From positions 124,001-188,000 of the forward strand of contig NZ_LIWB01000014.1 of the NCBI RefSeq assembly GCF_001905725.1: 64,000 bases of DNA, in the 5' to 3' direction. Each line of letters starts with the position of its first letter. The first letter of the stretch is position 1. Positions 25,407 through 34,960 of this stretch are shown here, one piece after another. Under the pieces are notes generated by a model. It was given only the letters and a program-made list of their open reading frames with translations. It ran no database searches and was not told the origin of the DNA. This DNA comes from Streptomyces sp. CB02400 (GTDB taxonomy: Bacteria > Actinomycetota > Actinomycetes > Streptomycetales > Streptomycetaceae). Both the position numbers and the translations under genes were made by a program.

Positions 25407-25856
25407 ATGTCGCAGGTAGAGGAATCGATCGAGGTCGACGTCCCCGTCCGCACCGTCTACAACCAGTGGACCCAGTTCGAGAGCTTCCCGGAGTTCATGA
25501 GCGGGGTCGAACGCATCGAGCAGCGCAGCGACACGCTGACCCACTGGGTGACCAAGGTCGGGGGCGTGGAACGGGAGTTCGACGCCGAGATCACCGAACA
25601 GGTCCCGGACGAGCGTGTCGCCTGGACCACGGTCGACGGTGAGGCGCGGCAGGCCGGTGTCGTCACCTTCCACCGGGTGCGGGACACCACCACCAAGGTG
25701 ATGCTGCAGATGGACTTCGATCCGCAGGGGATGACCGAGAGCGTGGGTGACAAGCTCGGCTTCGTCAAGCGGCAGGTCGGCGGTGATCTGAAGCGGTTCA
25801 AGGAGTTCATCGAGCGGCGTGGACTGGAGACGGGGGCCTGGCGCGGCGAGGTCTGA
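25407..25856 (+). CDS. SRPBCC / cyclase-dehydrase family protein
   Basis: A 149-residue helix-grip protein beginning VEESIEVDVPVRTVYNQWTQFE, the standard opening of polyketide cyclase/dehydrase and coenzyme Q-binding COG5637-like proteins. The middle TVDGEARQAGVVTFHRV and a long terminal helix complete the fold. ATG 25407 has GAGGT upstream. It probably binds a small hydrophobic ligand. No polyketide genes are near. Confidence 0.85.
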   Translation: MSQVEESIEVDVPVRTVYNQWTQFESFPEFMSGVERIEQRSDTLTHWVTKVGGVEREFDAEITEQVPDERVAWTTVDGEARQAGVVTFHRVRDTTTKVMLQMDFDPQGMTESVGDKLGFVKRQVGGDLKRFKEFIERRGLETGAWRGEV

Positions 25857-26420
25857 GAGTCGTGGCGACGGGGCCGGGTGGGTGTGCCCGGTCCCGTCCG
25901 CGAGTTCGCGCGGGCCGGCGCGGGATGCCGGGTCCGCTCGGGGCGGGCGGTTTTTGTCACGCGGGCGGCGCCTCTGTGATTCCGCACCGCGTGCTGTTCG
26001 GGTGTCCGAGCCTTCTCTCGCCCCCGCCGCCCCTTCCCGTCCCTGGGGGCTTTGCCCCCAGACCCCCTTCGCGCAGTTCCCCGCGCCCCTTTGCGCCCAG
26101 GCTCCCTTCGCGCCCACGCGGCGGAGCCGTATGCCGGTACAGCCCCGCGCCCCTAGGGGTCGGGCCGCCGGTCGGGGGGATGCCGTTGCCCAGCACCGGG
26201 CCTCCGGATGCTGTTGGTGAATCTTCCAGGGCTGCCGGGCCATGTTGCGCGGGCAGCGGTGGAGCGGGTCTCCGGGCAGAACAGCCGCGTGTCGTCTGGA
26301 GATTCGCTTCCATCGGCGTCTTGTGGCGGGATTTGTCGGCGGCGTCCCTCCGGCCGTCCCCAGCAGCGGTTCGGCCTGTCCCGTGAGGATGCCGGACAGG
26401 ACGGTGTGCGCCGTCGCGGC
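25857..26420. repeat. Non-coding gap with long direct repeat, copy A
   Basis: No convincing gene in these 564 bp. From about 25936 to 26168 lies a GC-rich element whose near copy is at about 28331-28568. Shared blocks include GCTCGGGGCGGGCGGT, the TCTCGCCCCCGCCGCCCC box, a TGGGGGCTTTGCCCCCA hairpin, CCCTTCGCGCAGTTCCCCGC and CGGCGGAGCCGTATGCCGG. The remaining ~250 bp show nothing I can assign. Confidence 0.65.
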
Positions 26421-27023
26421 TCAGCCCGTCATGCGTTTGCGCCATGACGGTTCGACCTGGCGCCACTCGGTCTCCCATTCGGCCAGGCGCCGCAGTCGCA
26501 GCCGGGCGCGGGCGAGCCAGCCGGCGAGCAGGACCAGTCCCCCGGCGGCGACGGCGACCGTGATACCGGCCATGACGGTCTGGAACTGTGCTTCCGCGCC
26601 GACGGGTGGTGCGGAGACCAGTCGGCCCGCGGGGTCCGTCCACACGGTGACCTCGGTGCCCGCCGGGCTCCCCGGGTCGACCTCGGCCCGGCCCGTGCGG
26701 CCGGTGCCGTCGGGGGCGGTCCACCGCACCTTGGTCCATACGCCGCCGTCGCCGTCCCCGTCCTGCGTCACCGACGCGGACGGCCCGGCGGCGTCCTCGA
26801 CCAGTACGGCGGGTACGGGGGTGGTCCGCTCCCGGCGCTCGGCGAGCGACCCGTCCACGGCCCCGGCCGCCGTCAGGCCGGAGAACGCCCCGAGCAGCAG
26901 GGCGAGAACGACCGCGGCGAGCACCAGCCAGGCCTCGGCCAGATCGCTGCGGCGGCGCAGCGGGTTCCTCCGCCACCGCCACAGCCGCACCCTCCGTGGC
27001 CTCGTACCCTGCGTCCTCGCCAT
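26421..27023 (-). CDS. Rv1733c-family membrane protein
   Basis: A 200-residue membrane protein with two hydrophobic segments (residues ~30-52 and ~150-172) around an extracytoplasmic beta-rich region with WTKVRWTAPDGTGRTG and VTVWTDPAGRLVSAP. This two-helix layout and the RNPLRRRSD segment before the first helix match the Rv1733c family of actinobacteria, whose M. tuberculosis member is DosR-regulated. The ribosome site AGGAGGTGACCT seven bases before ATG 27023 is nearly a perfect anti-Shine-Dalgarno match. Function unknown. Confidence 0.82.
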   Translation of the reverse strand: MARTQGTRPRRVRLWRWRRNPLRRRSDLAEAWLVLAAVVLALLLGAFSGLTAAGAVDGSLAERRERTTPVPAVLVEDAAGPSASVTQDGDGDGGVWTKVRWTAPDGTGRTGRAEVDPGSPAGTEVTVWTDPAGRLVSAPPVGAEAQFQTVMAGITVAVAAGGLVLLAGWLARARLRLRRLAEWETEWRQVEPSWRKRMTG

Positions 27024-27129
27024 CGGAGGTCACCTCCTCGCGCGGGTGACGAACGGCGCCTCACTCCAGGGTGGACCCGGTCGCCCCGCTCCCGCATGGG
27101 CCGAACGGCCCGGTCCGCCGGTGCGCCCG

Positions 27130-28203
27130 TCAGACCGTCGGGTGCGCGGGCACCACCTCGTGCTGCGGAACGCCGAGGACGACCTTGAGCGCCCCGGTCT
27201 CGGCGGCGTTGCCGAAGACGTCGTAGGCCTCCTGCATGTGGTCGAGCGGGAACGTGTGGGTGACCAGCCGGCGGGTGGGCAGCCGGCCGGCGGCCGCCAT
27301 CCGCAGCAGGGTGGGGGTGGAGTGGGTGTCGACGAGTCCGGTGGTGATGGTGACGTTCTTGATCCACAGGTCCTCGAGGTGCAGCGTGGCGGGCGCGCCG
27401 TGCACACCGACGTTGGCCAGGTGCCCGCCGGGCCGCACCATACGGGTGCACAGCTCGAAGGTCTCGGGGGCGCCCACCGCCTCGATGACCACGTCCGCAC
27501 CGAGCTCGCCGGTGAGGTCCGCGACGAGCTGCTCGGGGCCCTCGCCCGCGTCGGCCACGGCGTCGGCGCCGAACTCCTTCGCGGCCTGGAGCCGGGAGGC
27601 GGCCACGTCCACGGCGACGACGCGTTCGGGACCGAACAGCCGGGCGGTGGCGATCGCGGCGAGCCCGACGGGGCCGGCGCCGACCACGACGACCGTGTCA
27701 CCTGGACGGACCCGCCCGTTGAGCACACCCACCTCGTAGGCGGTGGGGAAGATGTCGGCCAGCAGCACGGCATCCTCGTTGTCGACGGCACCGGGCAGCG
27801 GGTACACCGACAGGTCGGCGTAGGGGACGCGTACGTATTCGGCCTGGGTGCCGTCGATCAGGTGGCCGAGGACCCAGCCTCCGCCGCCCCGGCACTGGCC
27901 GTACATGCTCTCGCGGCAGTAGCCGCAGCGCCCGCAGGCGGAGATGCAGGAGACCAGGACGCGGTCCCCGGGGCGTACGGTGCGGACGTCGCCGCCGGTC
28001 TCGACGATCTCGCCGACCGCCTCGTGGCCGAGGACGGTGCCCGGGCGGACCTCGGGCACGTCGCCCCTGAGGATGTGCAGGTCCGTGCCGCAGATGGTGA
28101 CGGCGTCGACGCGGACGATGGCGTCGCCGGGTTCTTTGACGGCCGGGTCGGGGACCTCCTCCCAGGCGGACTGCCCGGGGCCGTGGAAGACGTAGCCCTT
28201 CAT
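27130..28203 (-). CDS. Zinc-dependent alcohol dehydrogenase (MDR family)
   Basis: A 357-residue medium-chain dehydrogenase. Catalytic zinc ligands are in TICGTDLH and GHE; the structural zinc site is CGRCGYC followed by a fourth cysteine. The NAD(P)-binding loop is GAGPVGL in the middle. Such enzymes oxidise alcohols or reduce aldehydes. ATG 28203; 106 bp separates its stop from the Rv1733c start. The pair of genes is bracketed by long direct repeats. Confidence 0.9.
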   Translation of the reverse strand: MKGYVFHGPGQSAWEEVPDPAVKEPGDAIVRVDAVTICGTDLHILRGDVPEVRPGTVLGHEAVGEIVETGGDVRTVRPGDRVLVSCISACGRCGYCRESMYGQCRGGGGWVLGHLIDGTQAEYVRVPYADLSVYPLPGAVDNEDAVLLADIFPTAYEVGVLNGRVRPGDTVVVVGAGPVGLAAIATARLFGPERVVAVDVAASRLQAAKEFGADAVADAGEGPEQLVADLTGELGADVVIEAVGAPETFELCTRMVRPGGHLANVGVHGAPATLHLEDLWIKNVTITTGLVDTHSTPTLLRMAAAGRLPTRRLVTHTFPLDHMQEAYDVFGNAAETGALKVVLGVPQHEVVPAHPTV

Positions 28204-28557
28204 GCCGATCCTCGTCCTTCTCGGTCTGCGGTGGGCTTCGGCGTCGGGCGCGTTCGCCCGCGCCGGCGGGGTTCCGGGTGGGTGCCGGGGGCGCCCCGCA
28301 CTTCCAGTGTGGGTGCGGGGCGCCGGATTCGCTCGGGGCGGGCGGTTCCCTGTCACGTCGTCGGGGCGGCCCCGGGATTCCACGCCCCGCGTTGCGCGGA
28401 CGTCCGAGCCTTTTCTCGCCCCCGCCACCCCTTCCCGTCCCTGGGGGCTCCGCCCCCAGACCCCCTTCGCGCAGTTCCCCGCGCCCCTATATGCCCAGAC
28501 CCCTTCGCGCCCGCGCGGCGGAGCCGTATGCCGGCACAGCCCCGCGGCCCTGCGGGG
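28204..28557. repeat. Non-coding gap with long direct repeat, copy B
   Basis: No gene seen. From about 28331 to 28568 this is the partner of the element at 25936-26168, in the same orientation, with the same order of blocks including the 28411-28441 box and a CTGGGGGCTCCGCCCCCAG hairpin. Its end runs a few bases into the stop region of the P-type ATPase gene. Confidence 0.7.
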
Positions 28558-31500
28558 TCAGGCCACCGGGCGGGCGATTCCGCTGGTCAGCAGGTGGCGG
28601 GTCTGCCTCGCGGAGTCGCTCAGGCGCAGGGCGAGACGGGAGGTGAGGGCGTACAGGTGGCGTACCGCTTCGAGGCGTTCCAGGCGTGGGGCGAGGGCCG
28701 ACAGGGTGATGGCCAGGGCGACGCCCGCCCAGGCGACGGGGCCGAGCGGGGTGCAGCCGAAGAAGTGGCTGACGCCCGGGGTCTGGACGAGGGCGGCGAG
28801 CACGGCGGCGGAGCCCAGGGCCGTCACCCACACCAGGGGGCTGTGGCGGCGCCCGGAGAGGGTCTGTACCAGCTGGGCGCCGACCACTCCGCACAGGGCC
28901 ATCGTGGTGGAGCGGCGTTCGGTGCCGGGGGTGAGGCGGCCGATCAGATAGGCGGTGACCGCGCCGAGGCAGGTGGTGACGCCGCGGCGCCGGATGGAGC
29001 GCAGCAGGGGCGCGCCGAGGACGTCGAGGCCCATCGGGCCGGTCGCGGCGTGCGCCGCCGTCGACGGGTCGTCGCTCGGTGTCACCGCCACCGCCATGGC
29101 GGGGAACATGTCGGTGAGCAGGTTGACCAGGAGGAGCTGACGGGTCGACAGCGGTGAGGACCCGGCGAGCAGGGTGCCCAGCACGCTGAAGCCGACCTCG
29201 CCCGCGTTGCCGCCGATGAGGATGCTGACCGCGTCGGCGACGCTGCGCCACAGCGCGCGGCCCTCGCCGACGGCGTCCACCAGGACGGACAGGTCGCCGG
29301 TGGTGAGCACCAGGTCGGCGGCGTTGCGGGCGGCGGCGGAGCCGCGGGCCTCGATGCCGACGCCCACGTCGGCGGCGCGGATGGCGGCGGCGTCGTTGGC
29401 GCCGTCGCCCGCCATCGCCACCACCCGGCCGGCCTGTTGCAGGGCCTCCACGACGTGGAGTTTCTGCTCGGGGGCGACGCGGGCGACGACTCCGGCGCCG
29501 TGCAGCGCGCGCGCCCGGTCGGAGCGGCCCATGGCGACCAGGTCGTCCCCGGTGACCACCTCCGTCTCCTCGGGCCAGCCCAGTTGCAGGGCGATGGCGC
29601 GGGCGGTCTCCGGGTGGTCGCCGGTGAGCATGACGGGCAGGATGCCGGCCCGGCGCAGGTCGGTGAGCAGTTCCCGCGAGGTGTCGCGCGGCACGTCGGC
29701 GAGGGCGATCAGCCCGGCGAACTCCAGGTCCGCGAGGTCGGCGTCGAGTTCGGCGTCCGCGTCGGACGCCCGGCAGGGACGCCGGGCGACGGCGAGGACG
29801 CGCAGTCCCTGGCCCGCCAGGGTGTGGGCGGCGTCGGCCGTCTCCTCGGGAAGGTCCCGGCAGGCGGGGAGGACCGTCTCGGGGGCGCCCTTGACGACGA
29901 GGAGTCCGTCGTCGCCGTCCCGGCCGACGGCGGCCGCGTAGCCGCGGCTGGCCTCGAAGGCCAGCTCGCCGTCGGCGGTCCAGCCGGTGTCGGGCGGGGC
30001 GACGTCGAGGACGGCCTCGTCGGTGGCGTGGGCGACCCGGCGCCCCTCGCCGGTCTCCTCCTGCGGGCAGGCGCGCGCGGCGAGCCGTACGACCGGTACG
30101 GCGTCCTCGGCGTCCGGGGCGAGGACGGTGCCGTCGGCGGTGGCCACCCGGACCAGGCGGAGCCGGTTCTCGGTGAGGGTGCCGGTCTTGTCGAAGCAGA
30201 CGGTGTCGACCCGGCCGAGCGCCTCCAGGGTGCGCGGGGTGCGGACCAGCACGCCGCGCCGGGAGAGCCGGCGTGCGGCGGCCATCTGGGCGACGGTCGC
30301 GACCAGCGGCAGCCCTTCGGGGACGGCGGCGACGGCCACGGCGACACCGCCGCTGACGGCACGCCGTATCGGGCTGCCGCGCAGCAGGGACAGGCCGGTG
30401 ACCAGCGCGCCGCCGGTGAGGGTCACCGGGAGGGCCTTACGGGTCAGTTCCTGCAGGCGGGCCTGGACTCCGGCGGGCGGTGGAACGCGGGCGGCCAGGG
30501 CGACGGCGCGGCCCGCCTCGGTGCGGTCACCGGTGTCCACGACGAGCGCGTCGGCGCGGCCGGCCACGACGGTGGTGCCCTCGAAGACCATGCAGGTCCG
30601 CCGGGCGACCGGCGCGCCCGGGGTCGGGTCCAGGGCCTTGGTCACGGGCAGCGACTCGCCGGTGAGTGATGACTCGTCGACCTCCAGCCCGTCCACCTCC
30701 AGCAGCCGCGCGTCCGCCGGTACGACGTCGCCGGCGCCGAGGCTGATCCGGTCCCCCGGCCGCAGCCGGGCGGCGTCGACGGTGACCGTGCGCCGGGAGG
30801 TGTCCTGCCGGCGGGCCTTGGGCCGCTGGTGGGCGGCGAGCCGGGCGAGCGCCCGTTCGGCGCGCAGCCGCTGGAGGCCGCCCGCGACCGCGTTGATGTC
30901 CATGGCGCCGACGACGAGCAGCGCGTCGACGAGCGAGCCGAGCAGCGCGGAGGCGACCGCCCCGGTGGCCAGGACGGGGGTGAGCGGGTCGTCGAGCTCG
31001 CGGCGGACGGCGCCGGCCGCCTGCCAGGTCCAGCGGGCGGGGGCGGCCGCGGGCGCGCGGGTGAGCCGTGCGGCCCGCTGCCGGGAGCGTTCGGCGAGCA
31101 GGGCGAGTCCGGTGGGTTCGGTGGGTTCGGCGTCGGTGCGGGTGCCGCGCAGCAGCTCGTGCGCCTCGTGCGGTTCCAGGGCGTGCCAGGGCACGTGCAG
31201 CCGGGGTTCGGGCGGTGTGGCGCGGGCCACGCGCAGGCCTTCCGTCCAGCCGGTGAGCAGGGCGCCCGCCGCCGCGATGTTCACGGGGGCGTGCCGGGTG
31301 AGCCGCTGCCACAACCGGCCGCCGGGTGTGCCGCCGCGGGCCACCATCAGCCCGGACAGGGCGGCGCCGGCCCGGGCCAGGGTCTGCGAGCGGCGGCCGA
31401 CCCGGCGGGCCGCCGGGACGGCCGTCAGCAGGCGCCAGACGTCGGCCAGTCCGTTCGGGGCGAGCGCGTCGGCGCCCCAGGCGAGAGCCGAGCGCGCGTC

Positions 31501-32889
31501 CGTGAGGGCGATCGCCACATCGCCGGCGGGCAGTCCGTCCGCCACGTCGTCGTCGCCGTGCGCGGCCACGCGGGCGACGCTCACCACGATGTGCCCGTCG
31601 TTCTGCAGCGCCCGTACGACGTCGCCGAACGGCAGGTCGGCGGGGGCGACCTCGTCGGCCAGGCGGGTGATGTCCTTCAGGTCGGAGCCGCCGGTGACCA
31701 CGACGTGCAGCCCGGCCCGGCGGGCCGCGTCGAGGACGGCCTCGGCGCAGGGGTCGACGGGGTCCTCGAACAGTGCGGGCTCTCCGTCGGAGGGCCGCGT
31801 CCGGCCGCGCAGGGCGTCGGCGTGCAGGACCAGGGAGTCGGCGATCTCCAGCTGCCGCAGCCGGCCGGCGCCGCGGACCAGGACGCCGGACCGGGCGAGG
31901 TGGGTGCCGAGGACCGCGTCGAAGGCTGCGGGACCGTAGCGCGCCGCCTTGGGGGAGCCGGCGAGGACGGCTTCGGCCGCCTCCCGGGTGTCGTGGGTGA
32001 CGAGGAGGGTGGCGGCGGCGCCCGCGACGCTGCCGGTGCCGGCGTGGGCCGCGTACGCCTGGGCGGGCGTCACCCGCAGGGGCGGTCGGGTGCCGGCGGG
32101 GCAGGGGATGCTGGTGCGCCGTTCGAGGCAGACGTCGTCGTGCAGGGCCTCGAAGGCGGCGGCCCGGGCGGTCGCCTCGGTCAGCTGGCCGGTGCGCAGC
32201 AGTCCGTCGAGCACCAGAGACGCCGGGGACTGTCCGGCGCCGTGCGCGGCGGCGTTGGCGGCGGCGAGGAGGAGTTCCATGCCGCCGCGGCCGAACCGCT
32301 GCCGCAGCAGGGCCCGGAAGCGGGGGTTCTCGCGCAGCAGGGTGACGGCGGCGGTGACCGCCTTGGGGCTGCGGGGCAGGCCCAGTGACCGGCCCGCCAG
32401 GGCGCCGGCCGCGCCGGCGGCGTCCAGCAGCAGCGCGGTGGCGGCGATCCGCACCTCGCGGGGGTCGCCGGGGTGGGCCGTGTCGTCCTCGTCCTCGGGG
32501 CCCGCGTCCTCGGTCAGTCCGAGGCGGGCGGCGAGCGCGACGGCACGCTCGGTCACGCGGTCGCCGCCCGTGTCCGTCACGGCGGTCACCACGAGCCGGG
32601 ACAGTCCTTCGTCCCAGTACGCCGTCAGCACGTCGGGGTGGTCGAGCAGTTCGGCGGCGACCTTGCGGGCGAGCGGGGCGGCGGCACCGTCCGGGTGCCG
32701 CAGGGCCAGGTGGACGCGGTGTCCGGCCCGCCAGTGCCGGCCGCCGCCGAGGGCGTTGCGTGCGACGTGGCCGAGGCGGCGCGTCGTGTCGTGGACGGAC
32801 GTCATGCCCTGTGCGGTGCCGCGGGCGGCGCCTGCGGCGACTCCCGCCACGGCCCCGGCGAGGGGGGCGACGTCGAAGCGTGTGAGCAT
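28558..32889 (-). CDS. Large CtpI-like cation-translocating P-type ATPase
   Basis: A 1443-residue membrane ATPase. The actuator motif TGES is at residues ~743-746, the phosphorylation site DKTGTLTEN near ~900, MLTGDHPETA before ~1100 and the hinge GDGANDAAA near ~1161; membrane helices follow to the C-terminus. The first ~650 residues are an unusually long N-terminal extension, partly related to the P-type ATPase fold by eye, as in mycobacterial CtpI. It pumps a cation whose identity is not clear. ATG 32889 lies 24 bp after the preceding gene, so the two form an operon. Confidence 0.9.
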   Translation of the reverse strand: MLTRFDVAPLAGAVAGVAAGAARGTAQGMTSVHDTTRRLGHVARNALGGGRHWRAGHRVHLALRHPDGAAAPLARKVAAELLDHPDVLTAYWDEGLSRLVVTAVTDTGGDRVTERAVALAARLGLTEDAGPEDEDDTAHPGDPREVRIAATALLLDAAGAAGALAGRSLGLPRSPKAVTAAVTLLRENPRFRALLRQRFGRGGMELLLAAANAAAHGAGQSPASLVLDGLLRTGQLTEATARAAAFEALHDDVCLERRTSIPCPAGTRPPLRVTPAQAYAAHAGTGSVAGAAATLLVTHDTREAAEAVLAGSPKAARYGPAAFDAVLGTHLARSGVLVRGAGRLRQLEIADSLVLHADALRGRTRPSDGEPALFEDPVDPCAEAVLDAARRAGLHVVVTGGSDLKDITRLADEVAPADLPFGDVVRALQNDGHIVVSVARVAAHGDDDVADGLPAGDVAIALTDARSALAWGADALAPNGLADVWRLLTAVPAARRVGRRSQTLARAGAALSGLMVARGGTPGGRLWQRLTRHAPVNIAAAGALLTGWTEGLRVARATPPEPRLHVPWHALEPHEAHELLRGTRTDAEPTEPTGLALLAERSRQRAARLTRAPAAAPARWTWQAAGAVRRELDDPLTPVLATGAVASALLGSLVDALLVVGAMDINAVAGGLQRLRAERALARLAAHQRPKARRQDTSRRTVTVDAARLRPGDRISLGAGDVVPADARLLEVDGLEVDESSLTGESLPVTKALDPTPGAPVARRTCMVFEGTTVVAGRADALVVDTGDRTEAGRAVALAARVPPPAGVQARLQELTRKALPVTLTGGALVTGLSLLRGSPIRRAVSGGVAVAVAAVPEGLPLVATVAQMAAARRLSRRGVLVRTPRTLEALGRVDTVCFDKTGTLTENRLRLVRVATADGTVLAPDAEDAVPVVRLAARACPQEETGEGRRVAHATDEAVLDVAPPDTGWTADGELAFEASRGYAAAVGRDGDDGLLVVKGAPETVLPACRDLPEETADAAHTLAGQGLRVLAVARRPCRASDADAELDADLADLEFAGLIALADVPRDTSRELLTDLRRAGILPVMLTGDHPETARAIALQLGWPEETEVVTGDDLVAMGRSDRARALHGAGVVARVAPEQKLHVVEALQQAGRVVAMAGDGANDAAAIRAADVGVGIEARGSAAARNAADLVLTTGDLSVLVDAVGEGRALWRSVADAVSILIGGNAGEVGFSVLGTLLAGSSPLSTRQLLLVNLLTDMFPAMAVAVTPSDDPSTAAHAATGPMGLDVLGAPLLRSIRRRGVTTCLGAVTAYLIGRLTPGTERRSTTMALCGVVGAQLVQTLSGRRHSPLVWVTALGSAAVLAALVQTPGVSHFFGCTPLGPVAWAGVALAITLSALAPRLERLEAVRHLYALTSRLALRLSDSARQTRHLLTSGIARPVA

Positions 32890-32913
32890 CTGCGGGATCC
32901 CGTTGTTCGTGGC

Positions 32914-33780
32914 TCAGCCGGTGTGACGGGCGTCGCGCGACTGCCCGGGGGCGTTGTCCCGGTCCGGGTCGGGGTCGGGGTGCGTGCCGTGGTGCCGGGC
33001 GGCCCCGGCGACCTGTTCGGCGGTGCCGCCCACCTCGGCGGGCTGCTCGCGCACAGGGGACTCCGCCCGGCCGCCCCGGTCGCGGGAGGGGTCGGGGTGC
33101 GTGCCGTGGTGCCGGGCGGCCCCGGCGTCCTGTTCGAGCGCCGAGGCGGTGTCCCCCGCCCTGGCGGGCTCGTCGCCCACAGGGTGCTCCGCCCGACCGC
33201 CCCGGTCCGGGCGGGGGGCGAGGTGGGCGCCGTGGTGTCGGGTGGCGTCGGCGACCTGTTTGAGGGCCGAGGCGGTGGCGGTGTCGCCCACCTTGGCGGG
33301 CTGGTCGTGCACGGGGTGTTCCGTCCGGCCGGTGCGGTCGCGGGAGGGGGTGAGCCGGTCGCCGGGGCCCGTGGGCGGGCGGTCGGCCGGTGTTCCGTGT
33401 CGGCCGTCCGCGTCGGCCGGCGGCTCCGCGTCCGGCTCGCCGGCGGGCCACTGTGTGAGGCCCTCCCCGTCGCCGTCGGGCCGCTGTGCGGGGCGCGGCT
33501 GGGTGAGCCAGGCTACGGCCGCGCCGGTCAGCGCCACCGGCCACTCGACGACGCCGGCCACGCCGAGCACCCCGGCTCCGGCGTAGACGGCCATCCGGCG
33601 TCCGCGCGGGGAGACCGCGCCGATCGCGTCCAGGGCTCCACCGGTCACCCTTCCCACCTGCTCCGCGCCCGGCAGATGCCGCAGGCCCGAGGCGACGGCC
33701 CGCAGGGGCTGCGGAAGATCGGACGGACGGGACGTGTCCTGCTCCATGTCGGCCTCCACGGGCGAGTCCCTCACGGGCAC
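32914..33780 (-). CDS. Membrane protein with C-terminal tandem repeats
   Basis: A 288-residue protein. Residues ~20-90 contain one or two hydrophobic segments (MAVYAGAGVLGVAGVVEWPV region); the rest is hydrophilic. Residues ~145-280 hold about 3.5 tandem units of 39-42 residues with the pattern RDRGGRAEHPV, (D/E)(E/Q)PA, GDTA, ALEQ and ARHHGTHPDP. The start is GTG 33780 with GGGAAGG upstream; ATG 33747 is an alternative. It is cotranscribed with the P-type ATPase gene. The His/Asp-rich units could bind metal, which would fit a cation pump, but this is inference. Confidence 0.72.
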   Translation of the reverse strand: MPVRDSPVEADMEQDTSRPSDLPQPLRAVASGLRHLPGAEQVGRVTGGALDAIGAVSPRGRRMAVYAGAGVLGVAGVVEWPVALTGAAVAWLTQPRPAQRPDGDGEGLTQWPAGEPDAEPPADADGRHGTPADRPPTGPGDRLTPSRDRTGRTEHPVHDQPAKVGDTATASALKQVADATRHHGAHLAPRPDRGGRAEHPVGDEPARAGDTASALEQDAGAARHHGTHPDPSRDRGGRAESPVREQPAEVGGTAEQVAGAARHHGTHPDPDPDRDNAPGQSRDARHTG

Positions 33781-33961
33781 TCATCACCTTCCCTGCCTTT
33801 TGCCCCATATTCAGCCGTGACCGGACGAAGCGCCTTTCTTGTACGCCCTCGGCGGCGAGGGCGCCGCCTTTCCCCGCGCCCGTGTCGGAACGGGCACGCC
33901 GGGTACTAGGTGCAGGCACACAGCGGCCGTGCGGACCGTCCGGCCGACGAAGGGAGTGGTC

Positions 33962-34651
33962 ATGACGGAGAACGGCGAGGACGCCACGCTCGCCCGGCCC
34001 CCGGGGACCCGGGAGCTCCGTCTGGCCACGGACGCCCCGGGACCGGTGCCGGCGCACACCGTGCGGAGCGGTACACCGGATCGGGAGGACGACCCCGAGC
34101 TGCCCCGCGACCGCAATCAGGCGATCCTGGAGGCGGCCAAGCAGGTCGGCGCGGTGCTCAAGCGGGGCGGGCACCTGTTCGCCCTGGCCGGCAGCGTCGC
34201 CGTCCACGCCCACGGCGGCAGCGGGAACCTCCAGCACGACGTCGACTTCTGTGTCCGGCCCGAGGACGCCGAGTCGGTGGCCGCCACGCTCCGCGAGGCC
34301 GGGCTGACGGTGTACACCCCGCCCGAGGACTGGCTGATCAAGGCCACCTGCTTCGGCCAGGACGTGGACATCATCTTCGAGCTGGCGCACCGGCCCGTCT
34401 CCACCGAGATGCTCCGGCGGGCGCGGGAACTCCCGGTGGAGTCGGTGCGCATGCCGGTCCTGGCGCCCACCGATCTGCTGACCGGCCTGCTGGCCGCCTT
34501 CTCGGAGCACCACTGCGACTTCGGGGCCGTCCTGCCCATCGCCCGCGCCCTGCGCGAGAAGGTCGACTGGGAGCGGGTACGGAGCGACTGCGGGGACGAG
34601 CCCATGCCGGCCGCCTTCTTCTTCCTCCTGGAACGCCTGAACGTCATCTGA
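33962..34651 (+). CDS. Nucleotidyltransferase-fold protein
   Basis: A 229-residue protein with a nucleotidyltransferase-like core: LAGSVAVHAHG followed by HDVDFCV, matching the GS-(x)n-DxD metal-binding pattern of the MNT/AbiEii-type superfamily. Another acidic pair follows in DVDIIFEL. ATG 33962 has AGGGAG upstream. The nearest downstream gene is 21 bp away, so it heads a three-gene operon with the BON and metallophosphoesterase genes. Substrate unknown; no HEPN partner is adjacent, so a standard MNT/HEPN toxin-antitoxin pair is not supported. Confidence 0.75.
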   Translation: MTENGEDATLARPPGTRELRLATDAPGPVPAHTVRSGTPDREDDPELPRDRNQAILEAAKQVGAVLKRGGHLFALAGSVAVHAHGGSGNLQHDVDFCVRPEDAESVAATLREAGLTVYTPPEDWLIKATCFGQDVDIIFELAHRPVSTEMLRRARELPVESVRMPVLAPTDLLTGLLAAFSEHHCDFGAVLPIARALREKVDWERVRSDCGDEPMPAAFFFLLERLNVI

Positions 34652-34672
34652 ACGTCCGCGGAAGGAACGCTC

Positions 34673-34960
34673 ATGAACACCCAAGACGCCGGATCCGCAG
34701 GCGGCACACCGGCGGCGTCGAGCCCGGAGTACCGCGTCGCCCACCTCCACGACCGTCTCGCCTCCGGCGAGCTCGGCGAACTCGGTGTGCGGGTCGAGGT
34801 CCGCGGCGGGGCCGTACTGGTCACCGGGACCGTCCCCTCGGCCCAGTGCCGCGAGGACGTCCTGAGCATGGTGCGCGAGGAGCTCACCGGGCTCGAGGTG
34901 CACTGGGACATCGTGGTCAGCGAGACCGCGTCACCCGATCACGCGGAGGAGCTGTCATGA
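34673..34960 (+). CDS. BON-domain-like small protein (95 aa)
   Basis: A 95-residue protein whose residues ~20-85 resemble a single BON domain: VAHLHDRLASGELGELGVRVEV, GAVLVTGTVPSA and LEVHWDIVV. BON domains often bind phospholipids or other ligands at membranes; this one lacks a signal peptide. ATG 34673 has GGAAGGAA upstream, and the stop overlaps the next ATG (ATGA), so translation is coupled to the metallophosphoesterase. Confidence 0.72.
   Translation: MNTQDAGSAGGTPAASSPEYRVAHLHDRLASGELGELGVRVEVRGGAVLVTGTVPSAQCREDVLSMVREELTGLEVHWDIVVSETASPDHAEELS

Noticed and set aside
25957..26420. Leftward frame through the repeat (GLYRHTAPPRGRE-type product)
   Set aside because: It is made by the dispersed repeat itself and recurs at 28.5 kb; no start signal and no protein-like pattern.
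33962..34651. MNT/HEPN toxin-antitoxin pair
   Set aside because: The nucleotidyltransferase core is present but no HEPN-type protein with an Rx4-6H motif is adjacent.
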